Position numbers and translations under genes: made by a program. Shown here piece by piece: positions 39,501 to 51,500 of a DNA stretch of 64,000 nt. The stretch comes from Ailurus styani (taxonomy: Eukaryota > Chordata > Mammalia > Carnivora > Ailuridae). The stretch is taken from contig LNAC01000066.1 in the NCBI GenBank assembly GCA_002007465.1, forward strand, positions 1,898,381 to 1,962,380, written 5' to 3'. The notes beneath the pieces were generated by a model, which worked only from the letters and a program-made list of their open reading frames with translations, did no database searches and was not told where the DNA came from. How positions within the stretch are numbered: the stretch's first letter is position 1; each line of letters opens with the position of its first letter.

Positions 39501-42500
39501 TGATCGAGCCCGCCAGGAAGCAGCCAGAGAAGGGCCCCGAATGACTAAGGGTCTTGAAGGGGCGCAGCAGTAACCGTGCTCAAAGTCACGCGCTTTTGCA
39601 TCAAAACTCTTGGGACCGAATCCCCATTCCACTACTTGGAACCTTGTGACCTCGGGCCAGTTCCTGAAATTCCCTAGGCTTTCTGCTGTTCTCTCTGTAC
39701 CGCCAGGCACTGTTCTGGCCCCTGAGGTTGGAAAAGTGCTCAAACTAGCCCAGATCCTGCCTTCATGGTGTTTATACATGGGGAGAAAGTTCATAAACGA
39801 GGACACAAATAAGTAAAAGGGTAATTTCAGGTAAATGATATGGGCAGTAAACATAATAAAACAGGGCACAGTGATAGAGTGACTGGGGCGGGGGAGGCTG
39901 AGCTAGGTAGGATGGTCAGGAAGGGCTTCTTGGAGGAGGCAACATTGAGGCGGAAAGATGAGAAGGAGCCAGCCATGTGAAGATCCTGGGAAAACATCCT
40001 GAGCAGAGGGCATAGCAAGGGCAAAGGCCCTGAAACACTGAACTGGTAGCAGTCCAGCGTGGCTGGAAGTGGTGAGCAGGAGAGCGAGTGATAGGAGAGA
40101 AGAGGAAGGAAGGGCCAGGCGGCACTGTAGACGATTTAGACAGGGTCTCACCCTGCGAGCGGCAGAGCAGGGCTCGGAACCAGGTCTCCCCACTCTGAGC
40201 TCAGAATGTTACTCTCCACTCGCTTTTCCCCGGGAGCTCATCTCGCTGTTTCATCTATACCTTTCTCAACTGCCCCAGAAAGGTCCCATCCCGTTTGTTT
40301 TTGAGGGAGAGCGAGGCGGATCATGCTGAACGGGCGGCTGCAGCATTCTGGAGACTTCCATGTGGGAATGAGGCGTGGCTGCTGGGTGGAGGCAGGGGGC
40401 ACTTTCGTGCATGGGGTCCTGCTGAGTGCGCGCCACCTCGTGCCTGCATGCCCACCATTCAAGCCCGAGTCCCTTCCTCAGCACCCTTAGAATCCAGCCA
40501 TTCCTCTCCCCTCACCTTGCTTAGAACCTCACGGGTTGAGGTGGGAAGTCGAGTTTTGGAAGAGCATGTCCACCAGGGAAAGACGGTGGACCCTCGGGAA
40601 AGATGCTGACTGCCTCTCTTTCCGAGATCAGCTGACCAACTACTGTCTCCTTCCTCCTCTCTCTCTCTCTGTTCCTCTCCCTCTCCTCCCCATGGTCCCT
40701 TCCTTGTCTGCCTGGCAGCTGGAGAAAGTAACATCTACCGGAAACCCCCGATCTACAAACGGCATGGTACGGTCTGGGCAGAGGGGGCGGGGCCAGGCAG
40801 GGGGCGGGGCCGTTCGCCGTTGGGTGCGGAAGATCCGCAGGGGTCACCAGCAGGGGTCACCAGGAGGAACACGTGCAAGGCTGCGATTCTGTGTTTCTTG
40901 GTGGCTATCCCCCCAATCACTTGAGGCGGCACTGGGGAAGAGCCTGGTGTCACTTCAAAGGAGCAAGGAAGGCCTCGTGTCCCCTAAATGTTCCCCACCT
41001 ACTTTCCAACCCCCCTTCCCTGCTTTCTGGTGCCCTAAATTCCACCGGCAGAACAACACTCGCTCGTCAAATGCACGGACCACTGGGAGCACTCCCAGGC
41101 GCAGCTGCTCAAACTTGGTCGGTCGTTAGAATCATGCGGGGTGCGCACAGATTCCTGCGCCCCACCGCAGACCTACTGAATCGCTATTTTGTGTTTGTAA
41201 CGGTTTCTCCAGGTGATTCCGAAGCCCGTCCCGGCTTGGAAACCACTACTCTAAGCTATTCTCAGTCGCGGTGTCCTTAGAGTAAATGAAGGCTTGGGGC
41301 GGAGATGTGGATGAGAAAGGGGCCAGGCTTCGATAAGGATGTCTTCATTCTTCCATTCATTCATTCATTCGGTGCTTCTTCGAGAATGGTCTATAGACCC
41401 CCTGTACCTGAGAGACTTATTTAAAAAGCAGGTGCCCTGGGCCCTCCCCTGCCCTAGATTTCCTTATGTGCTAGGAATCTACACAGTAACTGGCCTCATT
41501 CATGGTTCCTACCTGTACTCTGTATGAAAAGCACCAAGTCAGGCAGCACCGAGACCCCCTGTTCCTTCTTGCAAAGGCACTTACTGAGCCTCAGCTGACA
41601 CAGCATACTCTTTGCCTCGAGGACGCAGAGATGCGGTGGCTACCCTGTGTCACCTTCCCATGCCTGCAGGCTACCTGGGTAACAGACGGGAGCACACAAT
41701 CGGAGAAGCACAGAAACATGGGTGGAAACAGCCCAGTACTAGGATCTGAGCTCACTGAGCTGGTGGGGGCGGGGGCTACCAATGTAAATGATGGCTCTAG
41801 CTTAAGACCTGACAATCTGGACAAACGTCCTCGGTTTCAGAGGGCCCCGGGCTGGGCTCCAGATGAGTCTGTGCACACGTGCATCTCTCCGTGTGGCTGT
41901 GGGGGACAAGCCATGTACCCCAAGGGGCCACAGAAAGGTACCGACCCTGACAAAGCCTGTTTGTCCAGCAGAGGCCCCCCAGGTCTCCCACGCCTCAGAA
42001 CTGTGTGGGCATTTTCCAGATGGGTGTTGCTCCGCAGAGCAGGCTCAGGAGGAGTTTGGGGTGGAGGTGGATCGCATGGATGAGTGGGCACATGAAAAGG
42101 CTGAATGGCATCTGTTGGGGCGGGAGGGACAGCCCAAGACCCAGGTCTAAGAGAATCTCCAAGCTTTGGAAGCTTTGGAAGCCAGCGCTGCTGGGGGAGG
42201 GCACACAGGCTGGAGCTGGCAAAGGGCCGACCCCAGGCCCCTCTGCTGCTCTGGCTGCACAGGGTGTGGGACTGTCCCTTCGCTCTTGAGAACTATCAGG
42301 GGCCCACTTGTTTCTCCAGCCCTCTCTGGGCCCTAGTCAGCCTCTTGCCAGGCTTTGGGCGGGGCTAAAGTCACTGCCCTGGAAGGTTTTGTGTCTGTAG
42401 TAGGTCTGATGGTCCATGTCGTGGAAGCTTGAAGCTGGGTGGCACCTGACCCAGCAGACCGGTTCAGATACTTATAGGTAAGAAAACTGAGGCAGAGAGG

Positions 42501-45500
42501 GGCAGGCTGTGTCCAGTGTTAACGGCTAAGTTAAGTGGCAGAGCTGGGGCCAGAACTCAGCACTGTTGATTCCCTGTCCAGTGCTCCGTTCTTTGGTCTG
42601 TATCGTCTCCCCAGGTAAGTTTTGGCATTTTAGTGTGAGGAGAAAGTTGAGAGGCCGCATAGCTCTCCTTGGCAATTCCAATCCTAGGTATGGCTCAAAT
42701 GCCAAACGAGGCAGGCTTTTAGAGGCTGGGGAAGGTCAGGGCATGGGGTCACCTGGGACCTGTTTAATCTTACTTGGAGGAGCCATGGCCTTAGTGTTCA
42801 CTTGAGAGCAGATCTGGGACTCCGAGGGATGTGGTAGCAGGAGCCCCGAGCTGGGGTCTGGTCCAAGTCGCGTCTACTTGCTGTGTGGGCTTCAGCAAGC
42901 CACTTCCCCTCTCTGGCATCCAGAGTCCCAGCTGTAACTTGAGGCGTTGGGCCTCGGGGCTTTCCCAGCCCTGATGCTCCGTGTCCCAGACCCTGGCCCC
43001 AAAGTGTCCTCACTCCCCTAGGCTGGAGTCTGCCCGAGGCAGGTAAAAAGGGTACAGCATGCTCTTCTCGGACACGCTGCTTCACTCGAGCTCTTTCCTT
43101 GTTTCCTTTGCAGGCGATCTGTCAACAGCAACTAAGAGCAAAACAAGTGAAGACATCAGCCAGGCCTCTAAGTACAGTCCGGCCTACTCACCGGACCCCT
43201 ACTATGCTGCAGAGTCTGAGTACTGGACCTACCACGGATCCCCCAAAGGTAGCGTGCCCCATAGAGGAGCCTGGGCCAGAGCCCTGTCACCCGCTCCAGG
43301 GACACAGGGTTAGGAAGTCTGCCCCCTCCTTCCACAATCATTGATTTGTTCATTCAGCAAACACGTACTGAGGGCCAGCCTTGGGCTCTGGTGAGTCACT
43401 AGGAAGCAGAATAGACCAGGTCCTTGCCCTTGTGGAGGAGACCTAGGTTCCGGCTGGAGAGGGAGGTGATGTGCCGAAGGAGGTGACACACAGGAGGTGG
43501 GACACACCGCAGGGGTGTGCTGTCCAGCCTGGAATGTGCTGAAACCTTCTCAAAGTGGAGACTCCGCTGTCCCAGGAAGACTGGGGAGAGGTGGGCCGGC
43601 AGAGTGGAGAATCACATCTGCAAAGACCCCGGTGGGAGGGCAGGTTCCCCTGGAGGAAAGGAAAGGCTGTCAGCTTCACTGGGAGTCAGAGAGGGAGGAA
43701 GCAGGTGGAGGGTGAGGGGCCGGATCCCACGAGGCCTTGTGCACTGAAGCAGGGATTTGGGTCTCTTTCCTAAACAGCAGGAGAACGTGACACTGGAGGT
43801 GACAGGGTCATATGTGCGGGTTTAAGACATCGCTTTGGCTGTAGGGTGGAAAGCAGTTTGGAAGATAGAAAAGGCAGTTCGTGCGAGATGGAAGACTCTC
43901 GTAGGCACCCTGATAGGGTGTCCATGGTCCTTGGGGTGCCATCCCGCCCAGTCGGGCATCTCAAGCTATTTCCTTCGAGCACTGGGGTGCATTTCCATCA
44001 GGCTCCTTTTTGATTCAGCGCACAGCCTTTACGAATTGAATGTCCATTCTGAGCAAAGCTTCACGGGAGCTCGGAGATGGTCCCTTCCTTGCCCTCAAAA
44101 GTCTGCATTTGGAAAAGGAGCTAATGAGGCACAAGCACAGCTACACCCCGAAGTAGACACGGTGTCCCTGGGGTGGCTCCGTTCTCACGCTGGCCCTGCC
44201 CCGGTCATGGCAAGAGGAGCTCCAGCCCATCCAGGTTTCTGTCTCACCCGGGACAGAAACAGGACTTTTCTCTCCCACGAGCAGCAGCCAAAGTCCCAAC
44301 ACTGAGGCTCATGAGCTATGTTTGGGCAGTCAGTTTCACCTGCTCCTCACATCCAAGAATGGGAAGGGCAGCTGGGCCTCTCCATACGGGAGGCCCCCGG
44401 CGGAGGGGTCACTCCCCAAAGTGCACTCGCTCAGGGCCACTGGGCTAGAAAGGAAACCCCGCCTGCCGAGGCTCGGCATCCCTCCGTGTCCTCTGCCGGG
44501 GGCAGGCAGGGCGGGGAGAATATGGGGGAGCTGATCCTAGCTGTCTTTTGGCAGCGCCCCGAGCCAGAAGGTTCTCGTCTGGAGGAGAGGAAGAGGACTT
44601 TGACCGCAGCATGCACAAGGTAAGCAAGCTTTGCCCTGGACGAGATGCCTAGACAATGTGTTAACTGAGGGTCTGATCATTTGCTGGTGAAAGAAACCAA
44701 ATTCAAACCCACTTAGAGTAGAAAAAAGAAACACGTAGCTTTGCACAACCAAAAAGTCAAACAGTATGAGGAGCTTCAGGTATGGCTAGATCCAGCTGTT
44801 CGGCAAAATGCCATAGGTAAGCTGTCTCTCTCTCCTCCTGGGCGGGCTCACCACTGCATTGGCCTCGTGCTTGTGCAGATTCTCCTGTGCTGACAAGTGG
44901 CTGCCAGCAGCTTTCATGCACCACTGGTAGGAGTGGAAAATGGTGCAGCCACTGGGGAAATGGTTTGGAGAGTCCTCAGAAAGTGAAACACAGAACTACC
45001 CCATGACCCAACAATTGCACTCCTGGGGATTTACCCAGAAGAACTGAAAACCAGGCCTCAAACAAGCACATGTCCCTGATCTTCCTAGCAGCACTAGTCA
45101 CAAGGGCCCAGAGGGGGAAGTGCCCCCAAAGGTCCATCTGCTCACAAATGGAGAAGCAAAATGCAGTGCATCCATACAAGGGAATGTTACCCAGAACATA
45201 AAAAGAACGAAGGACCGATATAGGCCACAGTGTGAATGAACCTCGAAGACATTATTTTGAGGGAAAGAAGCCAGACACAAAAGCCCACATATCGAGATGT
45301 GCAGAATAGGTAAAGCCACAGAGCCAGACACAGACTGGTGACTACCGGGGCCTGGGAGGGGTGGGAGAGAGGGAATGACTGCTGACTGGGTCCAGGGTCA
45401 TTGGGGGCGTGGGGGTTAAAACTGTTTAGAACTAGACAGAGGTGGTGATTGTACTAAATCCCTCTGAAGGGTTTACTTTAACATGGTTAATTATATCTGA

Positions 45501-48500
45501 TGTGAATTTCACCTCAATAAAAAATGTTTCAAGAAAGATGGGTGCCAGGGACAACAGCTAGAGTCCCAAGGAAGGCCCTCCCTGGCCCGGCTGGAGCCTT
45601 CCACCCACCTGATGTGGGCCCTCCACCTGACCCCCCTCCCCCTCCCCAGCGCAAGGACACTTGTGGAAGAGAGACGAAGTCCCAAAGGAAGCTGTGAGGC
45701 TGCGGGAAGGGAGGGACGCTGGGAAGGCGAAAATAACAGAGGTTCCCCGGAATCTGGCCATACAGCCTTTGTCCCAAGCCTGTTCTGATCTATGTTCTCT
45801 GCTTCCTTCCCACTTCATCTTGCTCCTCCCCCATGCCCAGCTCCAGAGCGGAATTGGCCGCCTGATTCTGAAGGAGGAGATGAAGGCCCGGTCCAGCTCC
45901 TACGCAGATCCCTGGACCCCACCTCGGAGCTCCACCAGCAGCAGGGAGGCCCTGCACACAGCTGGCTATGAGATGTCTCTCAATGGCTGTAAGCACCACC
46001 CTGGAAGTCTGCTGGGCTGGGGGCACTTCCTCTCCACTCCCTCAAAGAATCTGAACTCCTACGGCCTTGCCTGGGTCTAGCATAAGGACTTGGTGAGATG
46101 CTGTATGGGGCACTAAGTAAGACCATATTCTGCCATGAGCAGGCACTTGTTTCTTTGGGGCATCTGAAAGCTGTGACTTGTAGTCAGGTTCAGTGTAAAG
46201 AAAAATGTCTTCTAATAGCCTGAATGGCTCAAAGACATAAGGGACTGGCTGTTGAAGTAGTGATCCCCCCATCATAGGAGGTAAACAAGTGGGAGCTTGG
46301 AGCAAGCACTCTGCCCAGAGATCCTCTCATTGTAAACTTCTCCCTGTTTCTGGACAACCACATGCTTCCCTCCTTTTCTTACCCCTGTGGGAGTCAGCCC
46401 TGCTGAGAAATCCTATCCCAACTCAATACTTGATGGATAATCCTCTGTGCCAGGTATTTGTGCATAATCAGTCTTGGACCTCACAAAGACTGGCAACGTA
46501 GAGGGATTATTATCACCCACTTTATAGATGAGAGACCTGAGCTTACTACTTGCCCAAGGTCAGTAAGCTGGTAAATGACAAAGCCAGGATCAGGACCAAG
46601 TCAGAGAGACTCCAAGGCCATAAGCGTTTCCTCTTTACCATACTTCATCTTGACTTTAGGTGAGAATGAAGATGATGGTGATGGTGAAGATGATAAAGCC
46701 AGTTTTACTGAGGGTTTTTTATGTCGTCAGGCACTGTGCTAATACTTTATGATATTATGTGTCATATATTCTTCACAATAACCCTATAAAGGAGACACTA
46801 TCCCTTCCATTTTACTATGAGAAAACCAAATCATGATTAAGTAACTTACAGAAGTTAGGTATCTACGAATGGCAGAGTCAGGCTAAATTGGTGAGCCTGT
46901 TTCCCTGTTTTCAGGACCTGGCTCTGGGCTCTGTGCAGGGCACCAAGGCGGCCCAAAGTTCAGTTCTGTTCAGTGGCATCTGTGCAGCAAATATCACAGA
47001 GCACCTGCTTTGCCCCAGGTGCTGGATGGGGGAGAGAGGATATGGAGCAGGTGCGGCAGTTGGAAAGTGACCAGTGAGAAAGGAGGTAGTGAAAGAGGCC
47101 CCTCCTCTCCACCAGCTAGGGTAGCCCAGGAATGGGAGCCATGTCCATTTGCCCCCATGAACTTTCCACCATGTCCATCTGTCCCCCTGAACGCTGATCT
47201 CTGGCTTTTCTCTCTTGCAGCCCCTCGGTCCCACTACCTGGCTGACAGCGGTACGTTCCTCCTGCCCTACCTTCAGCCTGTCGCGTCCTGTGAGAGCCAG
47301 AGCCGAGCTGGTTGCAGGTCCCTGTAGCTGAGATGTCCCAACACAGTCCCAATCTCAGATGGTCCGGCCCATCGTCTTTGTCAGATCTAGGCCTCCACCT
47401 TCGGTCCTGGAGCCAGGGTTGCCATACCCAATAGATCCCAGAGAGAGAGAGAACATGCGTCTCTTCCACCCACCTGGGAGCCTGCTTGTCTGGGCTCTGA
47501 GCTCAACTCCAAGTCCAGGGCCTTTGTCCATAGCCACCAGTGGCCAGGACACAGGGTTCATAACAGGAGCATAGGTGTGTGCGGGTGAGGCCAGAAGACT
47601 ACGCACATGGGTTTCAGTGGGGCCTGGAGTTCTGCCTGGGAGAGGCATCCCCTGGATGGTCAGCTGTTTGTCTACAGAGCAGGGGGAGGAGCCGGCGGCC
47701 TCCGCCCCTTCTCACTTTGCACGGGGTCGGGGAACAATACTGGCCGTGTGCAGCCAGACGGCCTCCGGGACAGGGACCCCTGGCTTGGGCCTCCTGGGAA
47801 TTGTTTGGCTGTTTCTTTGCAGACCCCCTCATCTCCAAATCCGCCTCCCTGCCTGCCTACCGAAGGAACGGGCTGCACAGGGTAAGAGGCTGTGCTGGGA
47901 CGTGCCTTCCAAGGTGTTAGCAATTCCAGCATTTGCTCCACACACCCAGAGCCTAGACATGACTTTGGCTCATGCAACAGATATTTATTGAAAGCTTTCA
48001 TGTATGCCGGGCACATGGAATACATCAGTGACCTCTGCCCCTTGGAGCTTCTGTTCTTATAGAGAGAAACAGAAAGCAGGTAGTGAATAGTGTGCAGGTC
48101 ACACTAGAGGGAATGCAGAAGGTAATAACGTGCTAGGGGAAAAAAAGGAAGACGGTGAGCAGGATAAGAAGGACTGGCAGTTTGGGGTGGGGACAACTTA
48201 CAATTTTATTTATTTATTTTTAAAGATTTTATTTATTTATTGGAGTGAGAGAGAGAGAGAACACAAGCTGGGAGGAGGGGCAGAGTTAGAGGGAGAAGCA
48301 GATTCCCACTGAGCAGGGAGCCTGATGTGGGGCTCTGACCCAGGACTCTGGGATCAATGACCTGAGCAGAAGGCAGATGCTTAACCGACTGAGCCACCCA
48401 GGTGCCCCTTGCAATTTTAAATAGAGCTGCCAGAGCAGATTTCATAGGAAAAGTGGTATTAGAGCAACAAAAGAAAGCATCATGAAATGTAGTTCACCAA

Positions 48501-51500
48501 GAAATGCATATTTATCGAGTGCCTGCTGCGTGCCACCCCTAGGCACCGGGGATGTGGCCGTAAGTTAGGTCACCGTGACTTGAGACGGAGGCTGCATTGA
48601 GAAGAATCATATCCCATCTTTCCCGGGGCCATTTTCGGGAGGTGGGGGAGTGCTTCAGGGAGGCAGCCTTAAGCTTGCTCAGGCCGGCCCTGGCTCTGTC
48701 GCCCCTGCAGACACCCAGCGCAGACCTCTTCCACTATGACAGCATGAACGCCGTCAACTGGGGCATGCGCGGTGAGTGCCAGCCTCCCCTGGAACTCGCA
48801 GTGGTTTGGGGTGCACTGCTCATAACTGTGGCTTGACCTTCCACCAACAGTTGCTACAGATTCTGGCCCCACGCTGGGCTCTGTCCAAACCCCGAGTTCC
48901 CACACTCCCTTTCACTTCCCATCCCCTCCCTTTTCCCCTCCTCTCCCTCATCCTCTCGAGTCCCTGGCCTTGGGTGATCTCCAGGCCATCTGTCCCATCT
49001 GGGTTCCCAGAGCCATTGCAGAGTCGTACTGCTGAGCTAGAGTTGCTGCCAGCCCCGGGTGGAGGGAAACACTCAGAGCCAAATGCACATTGTTCCCAGC
49101 AACCGTTCCATGAGCTTCATGCTCTCTGCAGTGACGCTCCCCTGCGGCCTCCCCACCAGCTCCTACAAGCAGGCTCGGGCAGGAGAACAAGCCCACATTA
49201 AAACGCTGGAGGATTCCTCTGGAGGATGGAGGACCTTGCCCAAGTGCTTCACAGTCTCAGATTCTTCTTATTTCTATTCTAATTATCTCAAAAGTCTGTT
49301 TTGTTCTAAAACCCTATCTCTGGAGCAGCCCAAGCCCTATCTCCAGCCATCCCCTGTGCACCTACCAGCCTTGATTCAGGGTGAATTCGACAAGGACAGA
49401 GTCTCTAAGACTCAGGCTAGTGTTGTGATGCAAAGCAAAAACCAACGTATTTCCATTTTGTGTGTGTCTCTCTTTTCTCTCTGCAGAATACAAGGTAAAG
49501 GAGATACAGAGACTCTGGGGGTCTCTGAGACCCCGGATGCTGCTACATTGGGACCCAGCAGGAAGATGACAGCACTATCTACTCAGGGCAGGGACTATCA
49601 AATAAATAACCTCAAGGGTCCTCTTCAGACCAGCATTTCCAGCCCCTCTTTGGCCTCCTTTCCCTGAATTCTGCCCTATGTATCTTGCCTCCCCAAATCA
49701 GACAATTCCCCCTGGGCTTCAAGGACTTTCTGGAGGCTTGCCAGTCACCAGACATTAGACATTTACAATTATGAGGCCTTATGCCACGTTAATGTCAAAT
49801 GCCACCAAGCTCATTCCTAGCAGTATCAGGGGACTTGGGTTTTGCCTTTGGGGAGAAGGTGCCTTGAGGCCGCCAGGCAATCACAAGGAGAACAAACACA
49901 GCCCTTCCTCCAGACTTTCATTTCTGGCCCTGTCTGGGGAGAGGAGGGCGCCCAGATGCAAAATGTGGCTGAAGGGACCAGCCCACAGCCTCAGCCAGCC
50001 TGGCGCCCCACCCCCACCCCGTCCTTTCTCCTCAGATCTACCCTTATGAACTGCTGCTGGTGACCACAAGAGGAAGGAATCGGCTGCCCAAGGATGTGGA
50101 CCGGACACGTTTAGAGGTGAGTCTAGAAAACTGAGCAGGGGCCTTTGGGTTTGAAAGGATTCCAGGAGTTGCCTGAAGTAACCCAGCTCAGGAGGGCTGA
50201 CAGAATGAAGAGCTTTAAGGTCACGTAGCTTGTGGAAAAAGCAGAGATGCCAACTTTTTGTCTTTAGCCTAAGACTAAACATTGCTGTGCTGCCTTCTCA
50301 ATTCAATTAGTGTCTCTGGTGCACAGCTATGGCCTGTCCCCACCTGATGCATCTGCAGACTCAAGACAAGAGCTAGATTTGGTCCCTGCGTGTGGGGGCC
50401 TGCAGTCTGGTTGATAAAAAGAAACGCAGCACCAGTTTTCTGCAAGAAGGTACAGAAAACCAGTGCTCCTTGTGGGGAGCGTGGGGGAGTCAGCTCTGTG
50501 TAGAAGATAAAAGCAAAAGGTAGCCTTGCATCAGACTGCAGGTCCAGCCCTGGTCCTGCCATCCCTAGGCAGTCAGCTTGGCCAAGTAACAACCTCTCCA
50601 AACCTTAGTTTTTTCCTCTGTGGAGAGGGGCAGTTGTGTTTACTTCAAGGCGCCAACGGAAGTAAATGAGACATTACCACAGAGCCCTCGGCACAGAGTC
50701 TGGCAGTGTCGTAGGCACATAGACTTCAAAGGAGCAGGTTTGCATGGGTGGAGAGGGGAAGGAGAGTATCATGATGAGTGGGACAGCATCAATAAAGCAC
50801 AGGGGCAGGGCTGAGCACGATATTGGGCTTTCTAGCAGTCCGCTCCACTCGCCCTAGAGTTCCAGTCCCTGGGCCCCTGATCCTAGAGCACACTCTGCCC
50901 TTTCTACCGTGCCTCTCCCTGCCTCCCCCTCTCTTAGAATGCCCTTCCCATCTTGCCAGCCTCCACATTCCTCAGGGCCACCCTGTACTGATGCTTGTGT
51001 CCGAGAGCCCCCCAGACCTTCTTCCCAGGATGTGTCCCTCACCCCTCCTTCACCCACCCCTCCCAGCCCTGTCTCGGGAGTGGAGATCAAGCACCTCTCC
51101 CCCTTCCTTTGTATCAGAGCACTGAGCTATCCATTTCCTCTGTCTGACAAAGATGGTCAGTCCTCTACCATGAGGCCTGAACCAGGGGAAGTATTGGAAA
51201 ATGTTCATGGAATTGAATGCAGGTTTCTAAGGGAGGAGGTTCAGCACCCCTTGGGATGAGCATATCGACCACCGTTCACCTTGGCTGCTGAGAATTTGTC
51301 CAGAATAAAGGGCTGGGGCAGAGGGAAGGGAATGTGAGCAAGCCGGGAAGCTCTGAGTCCTTCCAGCCCTAGCAGGCTGGGCCAGCAGCCTAGCAAGTGG
51401 GGGATTATCCCCACATTTCTAACAAGGGCCTCCGTTACTGTCCAGCAGCGAGCAGCTGCCGGTGCTGAAGGGGACAGCTCCCAGGGCAGCTCCGCGGAGC

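Larger units (their letters stand above)
39319..40718 (+). other. ABLIM3: ABLIM3 intron e9-e10
   Basis: 1.40 kb, GT-AG. A sense MIR piece (39590-39695) passes into antisense L2 (39696-40180). 40180-40640 holds nothing identified, then a CT-rich acceptor tract (40646-40690). Confidence 0.85.
40767..43113 (+). other. ABLIM3: ABLIM3 intron e10-e11
   Basis: 2.35 kb, GT-AG. GC boxes and a 13-bp tandem duplicate lie near the donor (40783-40863), a MER5A-like element at 41100-41260 and a possible second at 41380-41480, an antisense MIR at 42470-42570 and a MIR-like piece at 42850-42960. 41520-42460 is not identifiable. Confidence 0.85.
44620..45840 (+). other. ABLIM3: ABLIM3 intron e12-e13
   Basis: 1.22 kb, GT-AG. 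It is mostly repeat: family copy 3 (44690-44880) and a sense L1 3' end (44915-45535). 45540-45820 is pyrimidine-rich. Confidence 0.85.
45989..47220 (+). other. ABLIM3: ABLIM3 intron e13-e14
   Basis: 1.23 kb, GT-AG. Two antisense MIR pieces lie in 46490-46630 and 46670-46900. 46000-46480 and 46910-47200 show nothing else. Confidence 0.85.
47882..48710 (+). other. ABLIM3: ABLIM3 intron e15-e16
   Basis: 829 nt, GT-AG. An antisense L2 (47965-48195 and 48412-48500) is split by an antisense CAN-SINE. 48505-48690 is not identified. Confidence 0.85.
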
